Assembly (NCBI GenBank): GCA_013398015.1
Contig: VZRR01010834.1
Coordinates: 1-64,000 of the forward strand
Reading direction: 5' to 3'
Length of the DNA stretch: 64,000 nt
From: Oreocharis arfaki
Taxonomy: Eukaryota > Chordata > Aves > Passeriformes > Paramythiidae
Positions 1-10,700 of the stretch are shown here, piece after piece; within the stretch, counting starts at the first letter, position 1, and each line of letters opens with the position of its first letter. Position numbers and translations under genes: made by a program. Below the pieces are notes generated by a model that saw nothing but the letters and a program-made list of their open reading frames with translations, did no database searches and was not told the origin of the DNA.

Positions 1-790
1 GGGGGGAGGCGGGAGCTGATTGGCCAAGCGCGTGGGGAGGCGGGCGCTGATTGGCTGAGTGCGGAGGAGCAGGCACGGGTAGAGCTCCCTCCGCCCGGCA
101 GGGGGCGCTGCCGCACAGCGTTCGGCCGTGGAGCCGCCGGCTTGGGAGCGAGGGGGGGAACGGGGGGACCGGGACGGGACGGGACGGGACGGGACGGGAC
201 GGGACGGGACGGAGCGGGACGGGGCGGAGCGGAGCGGAGCGGAGCGGGCTGAAGGCGCTGCCCGGGCGGAGCGGAGCAGGCTGAACCCGGGGAGCCGGCG
301 GCCAGCGCCAGGGACAGCTCCTGATCCCTTCGGAGCGGGACGNGCGGCAACGCGGCGGCCGGAGGAGGAGGGGTGTTCTGCCTGACAGAGAGCCGCGCCG
401 GAGGAGCGGGGGGAGGATGGGCGGGGGAGACGCGGGTACCTAAATGTTTCCATCCGAAGGAGTTATATAAAGTTAGAGTGGGTGTTACGTAAGCGTTCCG
501 ACACTGCCGCGGTGTCGTCGCGGTGGCGAAAGGCAGCAGCGGGCAGGGCAAGGACCGCGCGCCGCGGGACAGGCGGGATGAGCCCCGCCGCGGGACGGGA
601 CCCGCTCCCCGCTGCAGGAACTCCGCGGCAGCCCGCGGTCCAGCGCCTCCCACAAGCCAAGGATCGACCTTCCCGGTAACGCGTATGAAGCCCTCCAGTG
701 TGAGCCGGCCTGTTCACACCGTAGGCAGGCAGCAGTGCGCAGTACGGGACCCAGACACAAAGGTAAAGGTGCATTTGTGTTTAAGGGTAA
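1..790. promoter_or_regulatory. CpG-island promoter of an unidentified transcript (left edge)
   Basis: The first 650 or so bases are extremely G+C- and CpG-rich, unlike the AT-rich sequence that follows. A 22-base unit ending in GCTGATTGGC occurs at 3-24 and again at 34-55 (period 31), giving two inverted CCAAT boxes (ATTGG at 19-23 and 50-54), the classical NF-Y site of TATA-less island promoters. A strong splice-donor match (AAGG/GTAAGT, GT at 787-788) follows on the + strand, so a + strand first exon ending near 786 is possible. No open reading frame here looks like a protein I know; the ORFs are low-complexity Gly/Arg/Ala translations of GC repeats. In mammals LYN lies on this side of RPS20, but its 3' end, not its promoter, would be nearest. 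I therefore cannot name the gene; a lncRNA or a bird-specific first exon fits. One ambiguous base (N) lies at 343. Confidence 0.55.
171..245. repeat. (GGGAC)n / (GGAGC)n minisatellite
   Basis: A pentameric tandem array: GGGAC units run from about 171 to 210, then degrade into GGAGC/GGGAC units to about 245, with further GGAGC echoes to about 275. It sits inside the left-edge CpG island. Such G-rich arrays on one strand can form quadruplex structures and vary in length. They also explain the Gly/Thr/Arg/Asp-rich ORFs here, which should not be read as genes. Confidence 0.85.
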
Positions 791-2285
791 GTTGGAGACA
801 AGTGAAAAGATGACAAAGGAAATTGGTCTTTGAAGTGCCACAGCTGAAAAGAACATCGATGGGACTTTGGGTCATTTAGGTGTGTGTAAGAGGCACCCTG
901 TAGGTCAGAGGTACACCCAGCCAGCTGTAAGCTGATGCAAAACTGTTTCACAGCAACAGGTTTTGACCAACACGGATAACCAAAGGCAGAAATGGTGTCA
1001 AAGCCAGCCAGGCCTGCCTAGATCCCTCCAAGTGCTTTCAGCCACACGGCTACTCCGTTCATCAGAAGGAAGACTACTTGAGTAAAAGTAACTAATCATA
1101 CACAAAGATCAGTGAGTGCAACAGATCTCATCTGCTATTTGTTTGCCCATTTATCCCTGTAAAGAGCAACTCACATAATACAAATAATTTTAAAACTACA
1201 GCTGGAAGTATTTGTCAGGCAGCTTGTATTCGTGGCATATTAGCAGAAACAGACTTTTAGGAAGACAGAGGTGTTTTGTTTTGGGGGGTATTTTCCCCTC
1301 TGCTCACACAGTTGTTTCTCAAGGAAGGAGGCTCGACACAATCTGGTGACATTCCCTCACCTCCCTTCTACCAAAGCTCTCAAGCCTACTAGAGGGTCAG
1401 AATCCCTTTAAGGCTCTAAATTTAAAGGAAATTGAGGGCCTCTTGTATCTCTTAAGTAAGAAAACTGAAGCTTTGGTCAGTTTTAGGTCTTAGCAAACAT
1501 AAACAGGACCTGAAGCTGCTTGCAGAGGACCACCACTGCTTGTTTTAATTAGAATTCAAATTCTTTCCTGTGCTTGAAGCAGAAGCAGCAACCTGATCTT
1601 AAATGGATTAAACAACATTGTTTTCTTTAACTCTGGGCTTTGTTGTGTTGGTTTAAGAATTAATCGTAGTTCTTTTGCTTGAGAGATTTTAAAGCAGCAA
1701 TGAAAACGGCTGCTGCTTTACGTATGAAGCTTACTCTCAGCATTAATAGTATCTATGGAAATCTAAACCTGAAAAGACAGCTTGGTAGTTCCACAGTTCA
1801 GTTTTGTGATTCTACAAGCAAGTCAAAATAAACTTGTTAAATTCAATGTGTTCACCACAAATTATGAAGTGAACTAGCATCCCCAGGATCCTTTCACTGT
1901 GACACACATGGAAAAAAAAAAGCCAAATAAGCTAGGAGTCAGTTCAGTGTTGCATAGCAAGAACCAAGAACTGAAAACTGGGTAATTTTACCTAAACATC
2001 AATTTTAATGCCGGTACTTGTCTGTGTATAGTCTAAGATTTCCACCAAAGTTAAACCTCTAAATTATTAAAAATGTGTTTTTCATAAAGTGCTGCACAAC
2101 CATACAGTTGCCAGCCTCCAATGAAACCATGATGCCCATCTTTAATTTCCCTGGTATTTACAGATGGCATATTCTTCCTTAAATATACAATCCTCTCACA
2201 CAGCACTCTGATTGTAGTTTCTGTTGTCCTTCTTCACAAAAGTCATCACAGAGCTATCACGTGGCACACATAAGAAAAGAAACAA
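791..2285. other. AT-rich spacer between the left island and RPS20
   Basis: No coding sequence, RNA gene or repeat family is recognisable. Base composition falls sharply from the island. If the + strand donor at 787 is used, this stretch would be intron of that transcript and would run antisense into RPS20. Otherwise it is intergenic sequence beyond the RPS20 3' end. Confidence 0.5.
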
Positions 2286-2308
2286 GTGATGAAAATTTGT
2301 AAATCAAC

Positions 2309-2314
2309 TTTATT
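2309..2314 (-). terminator. RPS20: RPS20 polyadenylation signal AATAAA
   Basis: TTTATT on the + strand reads AATAAA on the - strand, 17 bases beyond the RPS20 stop codon (2331-2333). The 3'UTR is therefore very short, as is usual for ribosomal-protein mRNAs; cleavage is expected near 2285-2295. Confidence 0.85.
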
Positions 2315-2330
2315 CAACGACGACCATCAT

Positions 2331-5136
2331 TCAGGCATCGGCAATAGTAACTTCGACTTCTACGCCTGGTTCGATGCTGATGGAAGTGATCTGCTTCACG
2401 ATCTCAGAAGGGCTGTGCAAGTCAATGAGCCGCTTATGGATACGCATCTGGAAGCGATCCCAGGTCTTGGAACCCTCACCACAAGGTGTCTTCCTGGTAG
2501 TGATCCGCAGAGTCTGAAAAGTCAAACGAGCTATTTAGCTGATGGACTGAGAAGAGTAATTTACAATTATATAAAACTATAATCACCTAAAAACACTGTA
2601 TGGTATCTATGCCATTAGAAAGTTATCTATTCAGTGGTAGGCTACTGATGTTAACACTCCTTCCCTACGTATTTAATTTCATTTAAAAAAAGAAGTTCAT
2701 TATTAAAATAAACTGAACAGAAAAGCCCCTTCCACACTCCCCAACATGGTTTTGCACCTAGTTACCGTAAGTGTCAAAGCAACTTGTGAAATCATCTTTT
2801 TACGCTGGGTCACCCTCAGTTTAGTACTACTGCTTTTCATCTCACCTTTTGTTCTTTAAAAAAAGATATTTTAAGCACACAGTTGCAGAAAGAAAACCAA
2901 CTTTTAAGACAGGAAAACAGTGTCAAGTACCTTGGTGGGCATGCGAACAGGTCCCTTCACCTTCAGGTTTTTTTCTTTAGCACCTCTGATCAAGTCAGCA
3001 CAGACTGAAAAAAAGACATGCAGTAGCTCAGATCTGCAACTATTTTACTTGCTTGATTACTTAGGCAAGTATTTCAAACAACATGTTGGCTCAGAATAGC
3101 GTATGAGTGATCACTGCCATTCATTTTAAGCATTATCCTCATAGCCAACCACATACAACCGGAAGTATTGTGACATGATGAGCAAAATCATGTTGCAACA
3201 GCAAACAAAAGCCATTACTACAAGTTTAAACTCTAAGCTGTTATCTGCCTGAAGAGCCTGCAAACAGTATTTTTTTTGAAGTTTGCGTTACATGATTAAA
3301 CAGTGGCAAAGCCAGTTCCTAAAAAAGATTAAATAATTTCTTAAAGAATGTTACGCTAAAGTCTTCATAACAAAAGTGACAAAATATCAAGAAACCAGTG
3401 CCTTTCTGTTCTTACACATTTAAAGTGTGATAACTATTTCAAAATTCCCAACAAGAATCCAAGGGAAGAAGCTGTGCTCTTTTACATCAGTCATTATGAC
3501 ATAAGTTTTCAGCTTAAGGAAAACCCCCAAAACACCAGCTTTCATTAAAAATTAAATCCAAATTTACCTTTCTGTGCATGAAGCACGTTTGGTTCCCTTT
3601 GCCAGCCCAGGCACATACAAACATGGCAAACAGTAACATCTTTAATTACAACTGGTTTCAATACATTGTATTTTGCAATGCATTACATGGCACCTATTAT
3701 TCATTACTTGACAAGCTGCCCAAGTAAACAGAAAAGTACTACTCACCCTTCTCCAGTGATTTTACATTGCGGCTTGTCAAAGTTATTCTAATGCGATGAA
3801 TTGCCACCTCTTGTTCCACGGGTGCTTTGCCAGTATCTTTAAATGCCTAAAATGTTAAAGTTACAAATATCACACACTACAGTGAATGCCAACTAACACA
3901 ATCCAGAGCCTGTTAAAAACAGATCCCTAGAGTGTAAAGAACAACTTAGCTATGAGACTGTATTACACTACTGACTAGAAAAGATGTCTGAAAGGTGTGG
4001 GGGCATGGAAGAAATAACGGGAAGAGAATGAAAAGGCAAAGTCCTAACTCTAAAGAAAAGCAATTTTTTAGTGTCTAACTGCATCTCGGGGTGTGAAGCT
4101 GCAAGCACCCCTTCCTTGGTTTGCCTATATACACCTGGCACAAACACTCCTTTTCCTCAAAAAAAAGTCAGTCTTCATATATCTTACAACTTAGCCTCAC
4201 CACAAATTAAATACCTAAGACTTGATCAACAAAACTGCAACAATTCACACCACGAGAACAAAAAGGGGCACCTGGCCAGAAAGACCTATTCGGCCACTCA
4301 AGAAACTGATTTGAGGAGCTTAAGCACTTAAACACTTGCAAATAATGGGGCATTAACGTGGGCTAAATTAGCTGATGAAATAGGAGTAAAAACGCGGACA
4401 AAGGGAGGTCTTAAGAAAAAAGGGATGAAATATACATATGTATGCCTCTATAAAAATATAATTAGGGGGGTTGCTCAGAGGACGGAGCCAGGCTCTTCTT
4501 GGTGGTGCCAACCAGGAGACAAGGGGCAGAAACTGATGGACAGAAGTTCCACCTGAACATGAAGAACTTCTTTACTGTGCGGGTGACTGAGCAGTGGAAG
4601 AGACTGCCCACAGAGGTTGTGTGTGGCGTCTCCCTCACTGCAGATACTCGAGAGCCGTCTGGACTCAATCCTGTGCCATGTGCTCTAGGATGACCCACTG
4701 TGGTCCCTTCCAACTTGACCTATTCTGTGATTCTGTGAAACACGGGATGTCACACTGACGGTGAGGTGCCACGTACCGCATTAACTGGTCACATCCCCTT
4801 AACAAGGGCGGCCTGTGAGGGCACAGACACGAGGCCGCACCAGCTCAGCTCACGCCGGGCTGCGGCCGCCTCCCCTCCGCCTGCGCTTCCCCGCGGTGCC
4901 GCTCCCGAAGGGAAAGGCACTGCCGGGCCCACAGGCCACCCTCTCCGCCTGTCGGCTCGGGGTGAGCTCCGAGAGCCACCCCAGCAGCCGGGGACCCTCC
5001 GCGCACCCCCGGGAAGCGCAGCGCTTTCCCGGGGCCGAGGGCCTGCACCGCCCAGGCGGCCACGGCAGCCACGCGGCGGGACCGGCGCGGCGGCCCCTCT
5101 CCCTCCCCCGTCCCCGGCGCTCCCCCGCCTCACCAT
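2331..5136 (-). CDS. RPS20: Ribosomal protein S20 (uS10), small-subunit protein, 4 coding exons
   Basis: Encodes uS10 of the 40S subunit, a head protein of the cytosolic ribosome. Joined coding exons (- strand): 5134-5136 (ATG only), 3747-3846, 2931-3004 and 2331-2513, giving 1+33+1(split)+24+60 = 119 aa, the family's normal length. All introns are GT-AG: donors GTGAGG (5133), GTGAGT (3746) and GTACTT (2930); acceptors TTTTAG, TTTCAG and TTTCAG. The protein starts MAFKDTGKAPVEQEV and ends EVEVTIADA, nearly identical to human RPS20 as I recall it. The start codon forms the last three bases of exon 1, and splicing completes the Kozak context GCCGCCATG/G. Intron 2 carries SNORD54 and intron 1 a CR1 insertion. 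The promoter has a TATA-like box and a pyrimidine-rich start. The frame is intact throughout, so this is the functional gene and not a processed pseudogene. Confidence 0.97.
3085..3149 (-). ncRNA. SNORD54: C/D box snoRNA U54 (SNORD54) in RPS20 intron 2
   Basis: On the - strand a 65-base segment is bounded by a perfect six-base terminal stem (GTTGGC at 3149-3144, GCCAAC at 3090-3085). Inside it are a C box ATGAGGA (3142-3136, one mismatch from RTGATGA), a C'-like GTGATCA near 3113-3107 and a D box CTGA (3094-3091). The block before the D box, ATACGCTATT, matches the end of human SNORD54 as I remember it (TATACGCTATTCTGAGCC), and human SNORD54 also lies in an RPS20 intron. It guides 2'-O-methylation of rRNA and is released from the spliced, debranched intron. 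Location, boxes, stem and guide-side match all agree. Confidence 0.9.
4470..4738 (+). mobile_element. CR1 retrotransposon 3' fragment in RPS20 intron 1
   Basis: This is a 5'-truncated CR1 LINE tail. It runs from GGTTGCTCAGAGGACGGAGC through the typical text (CAACCAGGAGACAAGGGGCAG, GGTCCCTTCCAACTTGACC) and ends in the CR1 hallmark, two tandem ATTCTGTG octamers (4722-4737) in place of a poly(A) tail. It is antisense to RPS20 and lies wholly inside intron 1. The good match to the generic bird CR1 3' end suggests a fairly young insertion. Confidence 0.9.
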
Positions 5137-5600
5137 GGCGGCAGCGGAGCCTTCCTGACCGACTTATTCCCGGGCTCGGGCGGCGCGGGGCCCAGCGAAC
5201 AGCGGTGAGCCAGGAAGCGGCGGCGCGGGAGAGGCGGGTGCGGCGGCGGCAGGCGCTTATATAGCGGAGCGGCGCCGCCTCCATCCGGGCGCTGCGGGAC
5301 CTTTCACCCGCCCGCCGGGCACGGAAGCGCTGGGGCGGGGAGGCCGTGGTGGCTCAGCTTCCTGCGGGGATGGTGGCCTTGTGGTCCCGGCCGGTGGCGA
5401 GCGGAGAGGGGCTCGGGGCCGGCAGCTGTCGTGCCCCCTTCCCGGGCTTGGCCCGCCCTGCGGGGCACAGCGCCCTTCCCGAGCGGGTCCCGCAGGCATC
5501 TCGGGCTCCTGGTTGCCTTTTCCAGGAGATTTCGGCGTTCTGCTGGGGGGAGGGCTGGGATTTGGCGCACAAGTGAGGCTTTATCGCTTCTAGCAGCAGC
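4850..5600. promoter_or_regulatory. RPS20: RPS20 CpG-island promoter
   Basis: A CpG-dense block covers RPS20 exon 1, the start of intron 1 and roughly 400 bases upstream. It is the usual setting of a constitutive ribosomal-protein promoter. Overlapping long ORFs here on both strands are GC-driven shadows (Pro/Arg/Ala/Gly-rich) and are not annotated. Confidence 0.85.
5227..5263 (-). promoter_or_regulatory. RPS20: RPS20 TATA-like box and putative TOP start
   Basis: TATATAAG reads on the - strand at 5263-5256. About 30 bases downstream is a pyrimidine run CCTCTCCC (5234-5227), the right place and composition for a 5'-terminal oligopyrimidine start, which puts ribosomal-protein mRNAs under mTOR/LARP1 translational control. 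The exact start is inferred from spacing. It would give a 5'UTR of roughly 95 bases. Confidence 0.6.
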
Positions 5601-5647
5601 GAGCCCGTTTCCGTCTGGGCCTTTGGGTCTTTTCATCTACATTCATT

Positions 5648-5907
5648 ATGGAAAGCGACAGGAGGAGAGGAGACAGTCTTCAGCTGTGCCTGGGGAGGTT
5701 TATGTTGGACATCAGTAGGGATTTATTCAGAGAAGGAGTGGTTAGACATTGGAGGCGCTGCCCAGGGAGATGGTGGGCGCTGTCCCTGGAGGTGCTTAAG
5801 GAAAGCCTGGATTTGCCATGGTCTAGTTGAACGTGGTGGTGTTCTGTCACAGGCTGGACTCGATGGTCTGTCTCAGAGGTCTGTACCAGCCCAGTTGATT
5901 CTGTAAA
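5648..5907 (+). mobile_element. CR1 retrotransposon 3' fragment upstream of RPS20
   Basis: CR1 tail sequence: GGACATCAGTAGGGATTTATTC, then the generic block GTGGTTAGACATTGGAGGCGCTGCCCAGGGAG, then GGAGGTGCTTAAGGAAAGCC and CTGGACTCGATGGTCTGTCTC, ending near GTTGATTCTGTAAA. Only one degraded copy of the terminal octamer remains. It lies about 400 bases upstream of the RPS20 transcription start, at the island's outer edge. Confidence 0.85.
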
Positions 5908-6889
5908 GTGGGGGTGCGAGAGCAGAAGTTTTAAGTAAAAGCGCTCGTTTCATTCGTGCTTAAATGAATTTTATTTATGAAAGTTCCATTATTTGTTCAG
6001 GTTGGGCGTCGGAGTGGTATTTTTTACTGAGAATGGTCTTTGATTTGGCGTGGACAGTGGTAACTCTTAGTCCCAAACCAAGAGTTTTGCTGAAAATATG
6101 TCTGTTTGAAGTTACATCGCTGGAGAACCAGAGAAACATATGAAATGATGGCCTATAGTACGGTCACTATGATTATCTTTTAAAATTAATAATTCTAATT
6201 TGGAGTTTTGCCCAGGAATCATAGATATGTATAATGTTAGCATAACTACTGCACTTCTGGAAGCTTAGTAAATACTACAGTTATTCAAGAAAGCTTGTTT
6301 GATATTTTAAGATGAACTTAATTTTCAGCTATCACACTGCTTTAAAATTTTTTTTTCCCTACTATTTGCTTTAGAGGTCTTCATGTGGTCCTTAAACCTC
6401 ATGCGATGGAGTTAACTTTTGTATGCTAACTGTTCCGTTGTTGAGGCTTGTTTGCACTTGGATTATTTGTGCAATTGAATATTTACTAATATTCAATTAA
6501 TTTTCACTAATTTACTAATGTGCAAGAGAATATATACTCTTTGAAATCTCTAATTTACTAATATCTTCTTTGAAAGTACTAGAGGCTGTATTCTGATAAA
6601 GCAGTTCCAAGAAACATGGATACAGAAGTTGTCATCCTGTTGCTTTTTCCTGAAATGCAGTGATGTCTTTTGCCAATGCAGATCAGTACTTGAAAAATCT
6701 GTTTTGATGATAGTCACGTTTGTCTGGTCTCTTCCTCCCTGCAATGAAAACATCATTTGGTTCTGGTGGTTTGTTTTCTGAGCCATTTAACAATTACATA
6801 TATACTATTTTTGAACTCATACGCAGGGAACCCATGTTTATTCTGTTACCAGCTATTCCAACTACTTCCTGAGGAAGTTTTCCATCTAT
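5908..6889. other. AT-rich intergenic sequence with a short perfect hairpin
   Basis: No gene is seen. The only distinct structure is a perfect 11-base inverted repeat at 6473-6483 / 6488-6498 with a four-base loop. Confidence 0.6.
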
Positions 6890-7700
6890 AAGTGTTTTAT
6901 ATTAATCACTCTTAAATGCATGACCTCACACTGATCATGCTGAAGCACTTAGTTTTCCAGTAATCCAGATGGTTCCCAGTCAGCAGCCCTGCTACACTAT
7001 TTACTTAGAGCTTTTATGAATGTTCTTAGTAAACTTTATTTCCAGATAAAATACTGAGTACCTTGCTGCCAAGAACTAATTCCTGTGGGATTCAATTAGA
7101 AATACGTCTGACTGAGTCCTCAGTGGTGACACAGACCTGTAGCCTTAGTTTTAATTTGCTTGCTATGACCTGTATGTGCCCAACTGTGCCAGTTTCTCTG
7201 TGTCCTGCTGAAAAAGTCAATGTGCAAATGTGTTTCATCAACACTGTCCCTATTGTCTACCAAACAAATGCTGTCATTGCATGAGAAAAAAAAGTAATTC
7301 CGAAAAGATACATTTTCCATACATTTAAGCTGTGTAATTTAAGTACAATTTGCTCATTTATTTCTTGTTCCTATATGAAGAAGTTGGTTTGGGTTTGTTT
7401 TTTTTTTCCCTGGGATTAAGGCGAGGTTGACCGTAAGTTCCTGAATTTGTTCCTTTCTTACTTATTTTCTCAGTTATTGGCACTACCTCAGCTTTCTTTG
7501 AGATTTTTCTTTTTTTTTCTGAGCTTCCCCAGATTTCTCAGAGCTTATGGAAAATCCACATTAACGGCACACAAGTCTCCTTTGCCAGCTCTTAAAATTC
7601 TTGGATGCAGCCTATCTGGAGCTGCTGATTTAAAAACCGCCTCACTTCTGTTCCTATGTTTAAGGCTTTCCATGGCTATTGTTGGAATTTTCTGATACAT
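6890..7700 (-). mobile_element. Old, degraded CR1/L3-type LINE fragment (probable)
   Basis: Scattered segments follow, in the right order, the reverse-complement text of old amniote CR1 elements as I know it. They are TTTATGAATGTTCTTAG followed by ATTCCTGTGGGATTCAATTAG, then GCGAGGTTGACCGTAAGTTCCTG, then CTATCTGGAGCTGCTGATTTAAA. In intact elements these are antisense of the reverse-transcriptase region. Divergence is high and no frame survives. ORFs here are shadows. A RepeatMasker-type search would settle it. Confidence 0.5.
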
Positions 7701-10700
7701 GTTGTTTTTCTCTACAAGTGTGTAACAGAAATTTATCTAAACTTTGTTTTCTCTGAAATACACTATATATTAAAAAATGCTCCCTCTTGCCATTCACATG
7801 AGTAAATAGCTGTTCTAAATAGACATTTTTGCTTATCTTCTGAGTATTTTGTCATTCGTAACTTCCAATTCATATTTTGTATTCTGCCTGGTTTTCCTTT
7901 GATTACATACTGCTTTTCGTGTCGATTTTTCTCTCCAGACAATGCTAACTTTAGTTAAGAGATTGTGATTCTGTAACTTAAATTAGCATCCAACAGCCTG
8001 TGCTTTTTAGATGAAGCTTCCAGGAGTGTTTCCTCCATGTCAAATAATTAAGAAGATAAACGATTAAGAAGCAAGATATACTTTTAACATGACTTAGTAG
8101 TCTGTAGCAGTAACAATTTAATACCTAATTTAATGATTTATCATGCAGAATATCATTCCATGTGTATTCATGACACTTTCTGACTTTTATTTTGGTGTTT
8201 ACAGATTACTGGGGATTTTTTTTTTCTCTCTTCCTTTGACTACTTGTCCTTCAGAAGAGTAGCTCCTGGGATGAGTCTGTCTGTGTGACAGAAGGAGCGT
8301 GTGCCCATTGTCAATCAGATCTTTTGTAATAACTTAGGGAAATGAAGATTTGTGTTGTCTTCTGGTGAATGTTGAACCTTTCTGCTGTACCTTTGGCTGG
8401 GTCAAAGGACAGACATACTCTCCAGGCTTTGTAGCTTGGGTTGTGAACACCATTCAGTTCTTTGAGTTGAGTACATTTATTCTGCTTAGTTCACCCTGGT
8501 GGCCTGTGGATGGTTTTGGCAGGGCTCACAGTACCTTCCTTAAATCTGCTATGTCATTTTTCGTACTGGTTATTTGATGTGGGCCGCTCCCTGGAAGCTG
8601 TCTTGGTTATGCCAGCTTAATACCTCTAGAGTTTGCTTTCAATGGTGATGAACATGTCCCTGTTTACTTGTAAATCACTTCCTTCTCCAAGGTCATTGGG
8701 ATCTGAACACACTTTTAAGGGTTTTGTTTGAACTTCTGATCTTAAAATACCTGTGAAGCAGGATCATACCTGAGGATTCCAGGATGGTCATCGGTAGATG
8801 GTCGAGTCTCTAAATCAGTCAGGAGAAATCCAATGAAAGCTATTTTCAACCCTTTTAAGAAAGGCTACAGCATCTGCTTGGTCTTAATTGTATCTGCTGA
8901 TCCTCTTGTGTTAAGTTTCTCAGTTGTATCATGTTGCAGAACCCTCATCCAAGTTCTTTGCTCAGCAATTAGCTTTCTCTATAAGTGCCCCAGCTACTGA
9001 AACTTCAGAAAAAACCCTGGAACTAAAAAATACCCCCTTTTAAAAGATTGATTTGTGTAGATGGGTAGCTGCTAACTGGCAATGCTCTCTGCAGGTAGCA
9101 GGCGGACAGAATGCACAGCTGGAGTTCTCATATTGCACCTAGCCTGTCCGTTTTACATTTTCTAAATTTTCATGCCAATTCTGGTATAAAGCTCAGCATA
9201 TAAAAATGCAACCACCCCTCATCATACTAGGCTCTCTTTACCTTAAAATTTTGTCATGTGAGAATGGAAAGCATGAACTAGGTCTGTGATTCAGAAAAAG
9301 AGCAACTGTGCTTTGATGGAGTCCTTTACTGTTGAAAAACATTGCCACAAATATTGATTATTAGGAGATGTTTTGAAGTGGGCAACTTGAACTTCGTAGT
9401 TATCACCACAAGCTCTTTCCTTCTAAATTTGTACTTTATGCCTGGCAGATAATACACTTGGCTTCTAATATCATTGATGTGGTTAGAGCAAAACTTCTTC
9501 CTTGTCAGCCTGGGGTTTTTTTCTGACACAGATCACTCTGACAAAAAATGCAAAGCTGCTGATAGGCTACAGCATTTCTAGTGACGTGGAATCTGTGATA
9601 CATCATTACAATATGTCTTAAAACACTGAGGGCTGAAATGGGATTGTCCATCTGGTCAGCTTTCAGGAGGATATTTGAATTCATCCTGTTCTAGTTCAAT
9701 GTTATTTTTGGTTGGTTTTTTTTTTTAATTGATGAATTTTGTGTTCTCTGCTCTTCTGGAAGAATGTTTGTTTTCTCTCCACTCCTTGCTCTGCAGATGT
9801 GATGCTTCTGTCAAATTCGTAATCATGAAAATAACACCTTTTGCAGAGAATAGCTGTGCAGCTCACATAGTCTTGATAGCAACCAAGGGGGTTTATTGAT
9901 TAGCAGCATGGAGCTTGCTGGTAATCAGTGAGCTGTATATTGTGGATCAGTATCAGCAATACAACAGAAATCACAATACTAGAGGCTTACTAGCTGCTAG
10001 TAAGCACCTACCAGTTTCTTACCCTTCTTACACATTCACAGATTTCTGTATGTACTTCCACTCTCTCGCAAGAAGGGTGGGTTACAAATACCCAGTCCCA
10101 CTTCTGGGAGCCTGTGCAGCCAATCCAGATGCCAGGAAAAGTATACTCTGAATTCCTGTATGCATTTCTGAGAGGTGAGTCCCTACTGCTTTGCCTCATC
10201 CTGTCAGTCCCCCCACTCTCTACCAGGAGTGGGGTGGCAGCTACTTACCATGTCTGATGAGGAGGATCTTAGAAATATTAGCACCTACTGCTCTCCCACC
10301 CCAAGTTTTTTTCTAATAATCACAAATTCTCATTTTGAGAGAAAACTGCTTTTCAAGCTAACTTTTTTTTTTCCTCAAAAGGCTCTTGTTAATCTAATTC
10401 CCTGGTTACCATTTAATCTATGTGGTCATTGTCTTAAGCAAGCTTTGTTATTGTTAATTTCTTCTTAGCATTAACAGGTTTTGGGCAAACATCCTCTCAG
10501 AACATGCCAGTTTGGGTATTCTGTTCACACACACTATTCATACTCACATTCCTACCCTATCATCTGTTGTTATCCAGGCCAGGTTACCAAGAGTGGGGGC
10601 ATGCAATCCCTGTACAAAAAATCCCCAGCATCGGCCCAGTGAAAGCAGAACTAATGGGCATACAAACAGAACTATGGGTTTTTTTGCATTCAGTTTTCAT

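Noticed and set aside
2286..2582. 98-aa + strand ORF over the last RPS20 exon
   Set aside because: It is the antisense shadow of the RPS20 coding exon and runs past its splice site.
4766..5718. Many long ORFs on both strands around the RPS20 promoter
   Set aside because: CpG-rich DNA has few stops; the products are Pro/Arg/Ala/Gly-rich, overlap one another and match no family.
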